Shown here one piece after another: positions 36,093-47,665 of a stretch of DNA of 64,000 bases; within the stretch, counting starts at the first letter, position 1; each line of letters starts with the position of its first letter. This DNA comes from Formicarius rufipectus (Eukaryota > Chordata > Aves > Passeriformes > Formicariidae), in assembly GCA_013399695.1 (NCBI GenBank), contig VXAU01003166.1:2719-66718 (forward strand), given 5' to 3'. The translations under genes were made by a program, and so were the position numbers. A model generated the notes under the pieces. The model did not search any database and was not told where the DNA came from. It saw only the letters and a list, made by a program, of their open reading frames with translations.

Positions 36093-36827
36093 GTCTTGTG
36101 GGATGACAAAATGACAAGAGACCATTTAAATGGATTCTCCATTACATTCTGTGGATCTATTAACATTGGCTGGTTTCCTATTAACCGATGTCAAACAGAC
36201 ATACACTAATGGCTGTTCTCATGAGAAGATTTTTGAAGGTTTCCAAATAGCTGTTTTATTGAAGTTGGTCATATTTATCATTTATAGACCCTTCTCCACA
36301 TCCTCTCATTTACTCCCTCTCCCTCCTTTAGCAAAGCAGAAAAAGGATCCTGCCATAGCAGAACTGGATGTGGATGCTTGAAGGTTGTGCGGCTTTAGTG
36401 CACTCAGGCGTGATTGTTCTAATAATAACACCACAAAGGCCAAGCAAGAAAGATTTCTGCTCTATTTATTTGATAGATCCAGGGGTTTCCCCCCCAACTC
36501 CGTCTGCTTCTCTAGACACTTGCCTCCCCCCTCCCCAGCTACTTCTGTTCCTGAGCTTTCTATTCTTTCTTTTTGTATTATAGCTGCCATTAGCTGTGAG
36601 GGGAAGGGAAAAAAAAAAAGATAATTTCCTATGTTTCTTAGTTCAAAGGAAAAACATGATTTGTTGTAAGGTGTGAAAAAGTGTGCAGCCTTGAGGGAAT
36701 TTGAGCAGTGAGAGAGGAAGGTGCCTACATGTTCAGGGACAGAGCCTAGAGCTGTCAGCCCTGAATTCCTGCACAAGCAAAGCCGAACCGGCAGCTGCCA
36801 AATCCATATTAAAATTCAGTTATCAAA

Positions 36828-36864
36828 AGAAAAAAAAAAAACAAAAACACAAAATCAACCAAAA
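36828..36864. repeat. Short A-rich tract
   Basis: A run broken by single C residues following AAAAGAAA. It could be a simple repeat or an old poly(A) tail; no retroposed gene was recognised beside it. Confidence 0.7.
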
Positions 36865-39800
36865 TTAAAAAGGACCAGACTAGTGAATATGACTATTCAG
36901 TGCCCAGTTACTCTTCAGAGAGGCTGTAATGACCCAAGCCCTTTGCAGGAGGCTGAGGTGCTGGGAGCTGTGCACTTAGTGAAACTCCACCCCTTCTCCC
37001 CACCCTGCCGTAGGGGTGCAGGATGCTCTCAAAGGCTGCAGCACCATGACAGGCTCTGCTTGGGAAAAACCCTTCTCTTCCAGCATTAAGGTGGTTGACC
37101 TGTCATTTTAGCATATGCCATTTTCTCAAGCTACTTCATGTAAAAATGGTGACTTCTTTTCTTGTGTGAGTCAATGTCGTAAGAAAGCTGGATGTTCATC
37201 CAGCTTTGCATAAATAGGCCTATGCCAGCAAGAGCAGCAGCAGAATTCAGTGTGGTCAAACTCTTCCTCAGCTACTGGCCAGGTCAGCAGTGAGTTACTG
37301 CCTGCTGAGTTTGTGTGCAAAACATTGCAAAAAAATTAATTCTGAGGAAGACCAGATTATTTCAAAGACTAGGCAGTCTGGCAGCACATCCAACTTCATC
37401 ATGCAATTTAGTGCATAAATGTTTCACTGAGGCAAGTGCTGAATCTGATGTGAATTTTATTTATAGTCCTGCGTGTCTCAAGTGTATGCTTCCCCCAAGT
37501 ACTCGTGTCTCCATTGGAACACCCAGGGGGTTTAAGCCTGCAACACTGGTAAAAATCTACAGTCACTTCTCTGCTGTACATGTCCCACATCCATCAGCAA
37601 GCTCAAGACTTTCAAAGTAGCTCTCTCTCTGCAGCTGCTGCTTCACAGTGATGGCACAAAGGGTGCCGGGGCTTACCCAGTGGGGACATTGGTGCCTGGA
37701 GCTCCCTGTAGGTGGGACAGTTGCTCTGTTTTCAACAGTGGTACTTGCTCCCAACCATGCATGCAAACAGACATTTCCCTATTTGCCAATGGCAAACCCC
37801 ACCAACTGGAACTACAAGTAGCTATTTGGATGAGCTACTTTCTTGTCTCATCTTTATTAACAATTGAAAAATGCCCATGCAAAGGGAGTGTGTTGGCAAG
37901 GGTGATGTTCTGTGCAAATATGGCTACTGGCCCTTCACCTTTACCACCACCCAAATGAGCAATGGCAACCTCACCATAACTTCAGCAACCACACCTACAA
38001 GTATGGGTACGCACACAATTTCCTTCACACTTCTAGGTAAAAAATATCAAGTGACTGGAGCTAGAAATTCAGACATACCCTAGTGCCTTCAGAAACCCTG
38101 GTCACTGTGGCAGGGACAGGATGCAGTGCTCTTTCCCCACCAAGTCAGGGCCAGAGCAACACCTGAGAGTGATGGGTTTATCTTCTAAAGACCTTTTGCC
38201 AGGAGGAACACATTGAATGATGGGAACATGGCAGTTGCTGAGGACCCTGCTTGCACTTCCCCATCCTCCTCTTCCCCAGGAAGCTGTCTGCAGTCTGGCT
38301 CTCCAGGACATGTGAGAAACAAGGCAGGTCTTCACAGTGTTTTCTAATCATGCTTCTCACATAAGACAAGAGATTCTCAACTCAAAGAAAGAGACAGCTG
38401 CATGCCAAGCACCCTGTTGCTGTGCTGCTCTAGTGCATCCTTGGGATTTTTTCAAGGTCTGAATAGGATGCCCCCATCCTTGGTCACATCTTTTGTTCCT
38501 GCTTTCCTGGTCTGTTCTGATGTTTGTGAGGGTCCTGTTCCGCACAGACATTTCACTTTCAGTCTTCACAGCGCCTACTGCCACAGGGCCATGGGTGACT
38601 GATGACCCATTTTGGGTAGTTTTCTCCTTGGCTATGTCTCTCTGGGAGCCAACACTGGAAAGCACAGTTTGTAATGGCTTTGTGCATCATTATTTCTCAT
38701 TATTGCCATTATCAGGGCAGAGATCCAAATTATTTCCGAGGAGTGTTTACCTTGTGCAAGCTAAGTCCAGGGTGGATGTGAGGGGAAATGTGAGAGGCAC
38801 AGGCCCCAAGATACGGTTTGGGCAACTGGTCTGGACCTGAAGCCTGGATCACCAGGCCTGCCCTGCCACCGGCACTCGCACATGCAAATCAAAGTCAGTG
38901 CAACTGCGTCTACGCGGGCTGCAGCTGCCCTCCAGACAAACAGGAGGGGAGACGTGACAAAACAAGTTAAGTCTTTAGCTACATGTGGGCAACAGCATTA
39001 GTACTGTTACAGTTCTGTGCTCTGCTCATGGACAGACAATTTAGCAAATTTTTTCAAACTCAAGCAAAAAGGCAGAAACCTCATTGACAGCAGAATCTCT
39101 TGAGAAAGACCACAATTCTCATGCTCTTTGTGTTGTTTTATTTCTTGTCAATACAGTGACACTTCTCACGTTTCAATCATAGTTTCTTAGCACATCCCTG
39201 TGACATTTTTCTGCCTCACATTATGCTACACATGGGAATAACAGCTATTCAAGAGACAAATGGGCAAGTGTACAAAACTCCATCCATATTTGGCATTCAG
39301 ATAGCAGGAGAGATTAAAATACTGGAAAGCATATGATTTGGATGTCATTTCCATGAGCAGATCCTTGAATTTTGAATTTATCTGATATTTGGTTGACTGG
39401 CACAACAGACATAATTCAAGAGGGCTGGGAAGTGTGTGGTTCTTATACAGGTAAGAAGATTAGGTTGTTAAGCAATATGCACTTATGTTAAGAGTACCAC
39501 ATGCTAATCTCATTCTTGGCTTTGCTGCTTTCAGTCACTGCTGGTGGTGTTTGAACATATTTTAAACGCCTTTTCCTAGCTCTGTCAAATAAGTTACAGC
39601 AACCAGAATGGAACTTGGTATTTCAAAGTATTTCAAAGCTGTCACTGCAGGATAGACAGTAACCTCTTAGAAATACAGAGTATTTTATATGTTCAATCCT
39701 CCATTCCTGTGAAGTTTCTCTAGACAGCAATTTCTTTTTCTCCTTTTATTCCTGTTCTCTGGTCTGTGTTTTACATGGCTTCCAAGAGTGCCCTGCAGGG

Positions 39801-41832
39801 CAGTGATAAAAAAGGCAGACAACATGACAGTCCTGCCTGGCAAGCTTAAGGCTGCCATTAGGCCAACTATTCTGCAGGAATATTAATTTCATATTCAATT
39901 CAAATTGCTACCATGCACCATGAGAAAACAAAACCTACCCAGTAAAACAGAGAATGCATAAATAGTGTTAATGAAAAACCCAAAATTAAACTATTTAAAG
40001 GTTACTGTACCTAATGGTAAAGATGGATTACTCTAATTGGGATGATTTGACATCCACACATGCACACAGGTCTATGTGTTTGTGTACACATACACATGCT
40101 CCAGAGCATGTAACTGAAATCAGTGTTCCAAGAGAGCCCTTTCAATCCTCCATGCTTAATTAGTTGAAAGCACTTCTTTCACTTTGACACACTTTCAGTG
40201 TTGTCAACAGAGATTTCTTCTCATGTTGACCCCTCACATTACTCCCACTCTTGATATGCAGCAAGATAAAGTCTCTTATCTCTAGTACTGTAGTGTGTGG
40301 TCTCGATAAAACACTTTGTTAGCATGCTTTTAGACATCCCTTGCAATTCACTCTCACTGCTCTGCTATTTTTCTCCTGTACTGACTCAGCCCAAATCACT
40401 ACTAAGCTTGCCCGAGTCACTCCAGCAGGTCACCATAATGCTCTCCCTTTTATCACAAAGAAGTGTGCTGCTCACTGTGATGTTGCTCTCAGATCACTCA
40501 CCTTGATTTCACATGCCAGCACTCAAGAACAAAGCTTTACAAGGTTCATCTACTATTCTGCCTGCCGTGGTTAATGCTCACCTTCAGAATCTTGTGAAAA
40601 AAACACCCTCACATTCCTCAGCCCATAGACATTTTTGTGATAGGTGAAATATTTTTTTTGGCAGCACTTTCAGAGTGTCTTGCCTATTGTCTTACTCAGA
40701 ACATTCAATTCCCCTGCATATCTCCATATGAACATTTGCACCTAAAGTGGTCGTTTGCAAGTAACAGCCTTTTGAGTCTGTGCTGGGATCCTGTGCTGGG
40801 ATCCTCTTTTCAAGAAGAGCAGAGACTTGCACAATGCATCACCTATTTCCACATCAACATCCACAATATGAACCATGTCTCCACATTTGTGAACATAGAG
40901 ACCATCTATAAAACACCATGAGCCTTGATAAAGCACACTAGAAGATGACACTCAGCACAGAATATGCTGTGCTTGCCGTAAGATTCAGATGACTTGCTCT
41001 AAGTACAGCAAATACACTTCTGTTTTCCTTGAAATCTTCAAAAACTACATTTCATGTAAGCTCTAAGAGTTAGTTTTCATCAATGTCTGTGCCTTCTGCA
41101 TTTGGCTCTCAGAAGCACCATTTAGCATCAATGATGCCAGTTTACACAGAAAATGAATGAGCAGGCCCCCTCTTCCCTTCCACTGACACTGTACGTAGGC
41201 TGAGAAATCAAACCCTCAAAAGTCAGGAACAACAAGCCATGTGTTAAGAGTAGAGATGGTGGCTCACATTTCACACTTCTTCCTCCCCATCAGTCTTTTT
41301 TAGTGTGCTTGGCTAGATGCCTTGGATGCCACTTAACTGCAAGTGAAGGTAAGCAGCAACAGTTTCTTCCAATTATATTTAGTAAATACTATGCTACTAT
41401 TGCAAAGCATGCTGTTCTGGCAGCTCCATTAGTCTTTTCTGCAGAGGGATTGAGACCTGGTTCTGTCTCAGGTCTCTCTATTCCTATCTCGTGATGTCAT
41501 GCCTGTCCTGGGAAGCTTCCTCCCCACAATGGTAAGGCAGTGTGTTTCTTGGGGTAGTCAACAAAAATCACACATGCTATTCCACAAGGTTTCTCCAGAG
41601 CCACCCTGATGGTGGCCCAGAGCTGGCCGGGCACAGGGTTACACAAACAACTAGTTGCAGTTCTAACAACTAGTTCACTGTGTAGCTCCTCTGAGTTCTT
41701 TCAGTACAACTCTTCTCCAGTCTCAGTGAATACTCAAATTTTCCATCACCAGCCCTCTCACATGTTCTGTTTGGCTCTGGCCTCCCAACCAGTTTATTTG
41801 AAGTCCAGGCTTGAAGAGCACCCAGTCCATGA

Positions 41833-41945
41833 ATGATAGAACCATAGCCTGCTTTGGGTTGGAAGTGACCTTAAAGATTGCCCAGTTCTGACTCCCTTCC
41901 ATGGTCAGGAACACCTTCCATTGGAACAGACTGCTCTGGGCCAAG
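41833..41945 (-). mobile_element. CR1 LINE 3' end fragment (minus strand)
   Basis: Plus strand reads ATAGAACCATAGCCTGCTTT, GGGTTGGAAGTGACCTTAAA and GATTGCCCAGTTCTGACTCC, then CATGGTCAGGAACACCTTCC, which is the reverse complement of the CR1 3' terminus. It is moderately diverged and about 110 bases long. Confidence 0.88.
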
Positions 41946-44900
41946 AGGAGGGTGCTATTTCAACACAATATCCTTCTCCAGTCCCATTTCTGACATGGCA
42001 CTTGTGTAAAACATTAGAACAAATGGACTGCAGGGCACACTGAAAACACGGCTATCTGAATTGCTGAGTTTTATTGGTTGAAACAATACTGAACATAGCC
42101 CTTTTTGTTTCATGCAGGGGAGGAGAGCTGCTTGAAAATAAAGATTTCCATCCTTTGCCCTTCTATATTTTCCCAAAGGAATTATTTGTAATGAAGAAAC
42201 ATGCTTAGGATTTAGGAAATCTCTAGAATTCTTGTGAGTCACCTCCACTCTCCCCATGCTGCCAAGGACGTGTCCCAGCAGCATGCACTGCCAGGGCTTC
42301 ATCTCCTACCCAGGGATTGCAGCCTCTCCCCTCCAGGCTTTTAGGCCTTGAAATTAGCCCTTCATCCACAAAGCATGGACGTGTTACAATATATGGAATG
42401 GGCTGTATTACTGACAATACCTTCCATACACGTGTATACAAAGGCACTGAGACACATTGGATTACTTTTTAAAGGAACCCACCCAGATAGCATTTGGAAA
42501 CTCTGTCAGCACTACTGTATATCTAGACTGCAGAATGAATAACTGTCAAGATAAATTATTTTCCCACTCTTGCTATTATTTGAATAACATGTTCTCAGCT
42601 TACTTACCTTAGGCGCTAATATTTTTTCTGCAGACTTGCACTGGTTTTTTTTCTACTGTATTCCAAGTCCTTGCTTACCTAAAATGGTCCACAAGCCTCA
42701 AATGGTAAATGTTAGCTTTCAAGTTTGACCAGGAAGTGAGCACTCTTGGCTATATCACCCTGCATGTCCCTGCAGCTCCTACAGCTCATGCTGACCCACT
42801 AACCCCTACTTTGAATTGAGACACCATGGCCAATGGCAACTAGTGCATAAAATGCAGCATTAAAACATATAAGTTAAAATAAATTTGAAAATATTTACTT
42901 CTTTTAAAATGTCATAGGGTGTTAATAAAGATCATAACATTGGCTATCCTTTATTGTTACAGCTAATATGGCTTTATGAGCCTAAACCATATCCTGTTAT
43001 TTGTACTCACATTTATGCTATTTAGCCACACATTGATGCACAAAATCTAATTGAGTTCCAATGGGGTTTCTGAAAAGCCACAACTGCAGAAGAACTACAG
43101 CATTTGTCCAATGCTGCAGGGGCGTGGACCACTCTCTGGTGAGAGTTGTCATCCAGAACAAAGCTGCAAACAGCTAATGCTTGTACATTTGTAACTCATC
43201 TGTCTTTGTGCACTCATCAGACTGGGCACAAGGCAGTTTTCAACACGTTGGCTTTAGCACAGCAAATACACAGAGTGGCAAACAATTGCCCACTTAATGT
43301 ACATATAAAATGATTACCTTTTAAGTCCGGGCAGTCATTTTATTATGACCATGTACCAAGTACTAATACACATACCAGAAGTCATGGTGAAATGGCTACA
43401 TTTCACTGCATCCAGTTAAAACCAGAGCAGAAATGTCAGGTGTCAACACCTACTGGTAACTATCAGATACCACTGTGGAATGACTGCACGGCCTGTAACA
43501 CTGGGCAAGGCAGCCTTCAAACTCTTGACTATAAGCAATGGTGAAAATGAAATAGAACTAACATCCAGGAAATAAATTGCATGTAAAAAAATCCACAGAA
43601 AAAAATTAAAATAAGAAATACTTTCAGGAAAAGAAAAAGGAAAGGAACAAAAGAGAGTGAGAGAAGGGCATTGGGGAAAGGGAGAATTGTCATTAGAATT
43701 ATCACGCAGAAAATATAAGTTAAAAATTGGGCCATTGAGTAGCAAACAGTGTTTGACCTTAATGTATCATGTATCAAGTGGAATGGTGAACCAGGGCAGA
43801 CAGCACTCCTGGGACACTCAGATTTATTCACGAGGAGCAAAGTTGACAATATTTCCAAGCATAAAGAAGCAGACAATGGAAAATAATCACAAAAGTAACT
43901 TTCCCCGGGGGAGATTTGTCTCCCTGGAGAATTTCTGTAGCTAACAGATAGGCTCCTCACTGATTTTGAGTACAAATGAGCCTCAGAGAGCTCTGAAGAC
44001 TCCTCTAGCAGCACCTGTCCCCCTTTGTTCACTGTGGAAGGACCACAAGAAGACAGTGAGGAGCTGGCATGCCCTGTCACCACCAAGCAGCAAGAAGGAA
44101 GATGTCACCTTTGCAGTGGAGCAGAGCTGCCTACCTGGAAACAAATGTGAGTCCACAAAGCCATGAATGGGTTCCTGCAGTTAGTGGTCCACTATATTTA
44201 ATGATAAAGTTTAAAAAGTTGGGTCACAGACAGGCAAGCTACCAAGGCATAAGGTGAGTTTTATCTTAAAAGGTGAATCATGGCCTGAGAAAGATTTTTA
44301 GGAAGAGAGGAATAAAAACACTCATAAACTTGACACAGTAAGTTGGACAAGGTGTTGAATTTTGTTGCCCTTGCTCTGTCCTTACTGAGTTTTGGATCTG
44401 CCTGACTTCTCTAGACCCTCCAGCTATGCCAGGACATCAGGTCTGGCCCTAATTACCTCTCTCTCACTTCACTGCCTTCTCCTCTTCTCCCATCTTCCTT
44501 CTGTATGGATTTTCCAAGTGGCATTGAAAAAACGAAGTGCTGGAAGAGGTGCCAGACTGCTCTAGAGGCTGAGATGCTACACACACTGAACAGTGAAAGG
44601 CAGAAAACACCCACAGATACAGTGCAGCCCTGATCTGGCAGGATGCTGTCTGGAGGGGGGATGTGGCAATCCATCTTCACATCTTATCAACTCCTACAGC
44701 ATCTGCCAGCACTGACAGAGGGGGAGCCACTCCAGCCAAATTTTTTTTATAATATGGATGTTGTTGATAAAGTCAGAGACATTTTATATACAAATACAGA
44801 GCAGTTCCCAGACATCTGCTTATTTCTATGGAGCGTCTAAAGTACCATAAGGGTGTTACAGAGAATATGAAAACAAGGTTTTACCTCTGCTGCTTAGATT

Positions 44901-46380
44901 AGGACATACAAAAACCAACCAACCAGCCAAAAAACCCACCCAAAATTTAAAAAAAAATAAAAAAAAATAGGAATTGGTCTGCAGTGAGAGGCAAAGAACT
45001 GAGACAGCATTTTCAGGTGCTGGTTGCCTGTGCTGCTGTTGTTTGGTGATAGAGTTTGGCCTCGCAGGTGCATATGCTGGCACATCCCCACTCCAGCTCA
45101 AGGGAAAGTTACCTCCTGGCCTCCAGCAGTTGTCTCTTGTCCTGCCAGGGACCTCCTAGTCTTTTCTACGTTCTTTCTACTTGTGTGTCTTAAGGGCAGA
45201 AATCACCCTTTTATGCTAAGCATTTGCACATACATTAATAGGCCCTGCATTTCATGTCCTAGTCGAATGATACTTCATTGGTGGGTTTGTTTAGTGTTAC
45301 ACTCTTACAGACAAAAGGAGGCTTGATTATTCCCTGCTAGGGCATGCTCTGAACCTTTGCAGATGAGCTTGGTTTGTATTCCCTGGGCTTTGGTTTTGGA
45401 CCCACAGGCCTCTGCAGCACAACCAAGTTTTGCCATTTACAAGCAGCTCCAAAGCACTGCACTTCATAAATAATGGGGATTCATTACTCAGAATTAACCT
45501 GCCACAGTCAGTATAGAAAAAAGAGTCAGTCTGGTGCCCTCTTTGATTCCCACCAGCATCCAGACCCAAAAGGCACAGGAAGACATGTGAATTCAGTGAT
45601 CATCTGCCACACTCATTGTTACTTCAGGTTTTTTAACTACTGCATTTAAATACAGCTAATTCTGATAAATCCAGATTGTTTCGCTGATTTGCCAGTTCAG
45701 TAATTTTATCATCATATTTATTCACATTAGTAAGAATTGATTTCCTGTTGGATACAGTACATTTTCTCACAGTGAGCGAGGATGAGGTCTGCTTGGCAAA
45801 GTTTTGGTTACACAGTTATTTCTGAAGTTGGAAGTTACTTTACATACTTTGATTGTATCAAAAAAAACGGGATTCTTTGCAACAGAACAGAAGGAAAAGT
45901 ATGTAAAAAGTGCAACCAAGAAAATAGCATTCAGCAAAGATTCATTTGAATGCTTTTAATTTGGGTTACCCTTTTTCCCATTAACACCCTGATTCCTTTT
46001 GTCTTTGTAATATTTACACAATAGCGATATTTTTACAAATACTACAGTACTTCTTCACTTTACAAGGGCCAGAGCAGCCTCTGCACAGTTAGTACAACTC
46101 TCCCTATTTTTGGCAAACTGTTACATGTACTTGTAGGATGGAAAAGCTACAACAGAAATTCAACCCGTCAAAAGAAAATATCTAAAGTTTTAAGATTGTC
46201 AGACTCATAAAACAACTTGTTTTGCAGACACTTCTACAGGACAGTCGAATAATTTTCAAAGCTTTAAGAAATTCCAGTTCTGTCACTACAGAAGTTACAA
46301 CCACATCCATAATAACTTATGACTAAGGGAAATATGTGCTAAAGGGATACCTAGAAGATACTCATTTTCCTTCCCCTTTG
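41946..46380. other. Non-coding stretch
   Basis: No exon is seen. The minus-strand open frame of 185 codons at 43529-44086 ends in a very Phe/Leu-rich tail translated from A-rich plus-strand sequence and has no recognisable domain, so it is probably chance. An A-rich tract sits at 44888-44970. Long AT-rich non-repetitive runs with homeodomain-like ATTA/TAAT cores (42560-43080, 45600-45760) may be conserved non-coding DNA, which cannot be judged from one genome. Confidence 0.45.
44888..44970. repeat. A-rich low-complexity tract
   Basis: A runs with CC interruptions, then AAAAAAATAAAAAAAAATAG. Simple sequence. Confidence 0.8.
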
Positions 46381-46755
46381 ACGCCCTTTGAGAGAGTCAA
46401 CAGCTCCTCTGAGTTTTGCATCATCGGCAAACTTGCTTGGCATCCCTTCCAGTCCTGCGTCTGAGTTATTTATGAAGGCGTGGGAAGAGCATAGGGTCTA
46501 TGGTACCCCAGTAGTGATGGGTTGCCAGTCTGATGTTACGCCATTCACTGTTACCCTCTGTGCTTAATCCTTGAGCCAACTGCTCACCCACTCCATGGGA
46601 GAGACAGTATTGAAAGTTGTACTGAAATCCAAAAAGATTACAGTGACTTCCCTTGATCAACTACATGGGTTGCCTTGTCAACAAAAGGAAATCAGATTTG
46701 TTAAGCAGGTCTTTCCTCTCATGAAGTTGTGCTGGCTGTGACCGATAACTGCATT
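46381..46755 (-). mobile_element. CR1 LINE ORF2 reverse-transcriptase fragment (degraded)
   Basis: Read on the minus strand this block carries KFADDA at 46434-46417, the catalytic (F/Y)xDD motif of CR1 reverse transcriptase. Upstream it has a degraded relative of the conserved stretch running from the DTVSH-like motif to the PQGS..GP-LF-like motif. Neighbouring frames contain stops and replaced residues (for example HHYWGTIDPMLF where a glycine/proline-rich loop is expected), so it is dead. No CR1 3' end follows on the same strand; instead, on the plus side, it abuts a plus-strand CR1 tail at 46775. Confidence 0.75.
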
Positions 46756-46774
46756 TCATACTAGCAATCTTCCA

Positions 46775-46815
46775 CTTGGACTGGGTGATTATGGTAGATC
46801 CCTTCCAACTGAAAA
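46775..46815 (+). mobile_element. CR1-type 3' tail seeding the pentamer array
   Basis: GACTGGGTGATTATGGTAGA followed by TCCCTTCCAACTGAAAATATTC is the end of a CR1-like element. Its ATTCTATG-type tail then passes directly into the TATTC array. This suggests the array arose by slippage in the LINE tail. Confidence 0.75.
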
Positions 46816-47510
46816 TATTCTATTCTATTCTATTCTATTCTATTCTATTCTATTCTATTCTATTCTATTCTATTCTATTCTATTCTATTCTATTCTATTC
46901 TATTCTATTCTATTCTATTCTATTCTATTCTATTCTATTCTATTCTATTCTATTCTATTCTATTCTATTCTATTCTATTCTATTCTATTCTATTCTATTC
47001 TATTCTATTCTATTCTATTCTATTCTATTCTATTCTATTCTATTCTATTCTATTCTATTCTATTCTATTCTATTCTATTCTATTCTATTCTATTCTATTC
47101 TATTCTATTCTATTCTATTCTATTCTATTCTATTCTATTCTATTCTATTCTATTCTATTCTATTCTATTCTATTCTATTCTATTCTATTCTATTCTATTC
47201 TATTCTATTCTATTCTATTCTATTCTATTCTATTCTATTCTATTCTATTCTATTCTATTCTATTCTATTCTATTCTATTCTATTCTATTCTATTCTATTC
47301 TATTCTATTCTATTCTATTCTATTCTATTCTATTCTATTCTATTCTATTCTATTCTATTCTATTCTATTCTATTCTATTCTATTCTATTCTATTCTATTC
47401 TATTCTATTCTATTCTATTCTATTCTATTCTATTCTATTCTATTCTATTCTATTCTATTCTATTCTATTCTATTCTATTCTATTCTATTCTATTCTATTC
47501 TATTCTATTC
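46816..47510 (+). repeat. (TATTC)139 perfect pentanucleotide array
   Basis: 695 bases made of 139 uninterrupted TATTC units (equivalent to ATTCT, or AGAAT on the other strand). All three plus-strand frames read the same five-residue cycle YSILF and have no stop; the minus strand has TAG in each frame. Such purity at this length implies recent expansion and active length mutation. Confidence 0.99.
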
Positions 47511-47665
47511 TCCTATCCTATCCTACCCTACCCTACCCTACCCTACCCTACCCTACCCTACCCTACCCTACCCTACCCTATCCTATCCTATCCTATCCTA
47601 TCCTATCCTATCCTATCCTATCCTATCCTGTCCTCTCCTGTCCTCTCCTGTCCTGTCCTGTCCTA
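47511..47665 (+). repeat. Variant pentamer block (TCCTA, CCCTA, TCCTG, TCCTC)
   Basis: Continues the TATTC array with 3 TCCTA, then 11 CCCTA, 9 TCCTA and a mix of TCCTG and TCCTC units, 31 pentamers in all. The unit phase slips by 2-3 bases at the junction with TATTC. Each variant block is homogeneous inside, as expected from separate local expansions of point-mutated units. Confidence 0.97.

Larger units (their letters stand above)
31949..41832. other. Non-coding stretch, low-complexity tracts only
   Basis: No exon or repeat family was recognised apart from simple sequence. The longest open frame is 180 codons on the minus strand at 32882-33424. It has no domain and no supporting splice structure and lies in a locally GC-richer patch, so I treat it as chance. 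A (CTGT)4-like run is near 34066. Confidence 0.5.

Noticed and set aside
40780..40808. Short tandem duplication of GTGCTGGGATCCT
   Set aside because: Two copies of about 13 bases; trivial slippage with no wider context.
43529..44086. 185-codon minus-strand open frame ending in a hydrophobic tail
   Set aside because: The tail is Phe/Leu/Ile from A-rich plus-strand sequence, with no known domain, no splice support and a length expected by chance in 64 kb.
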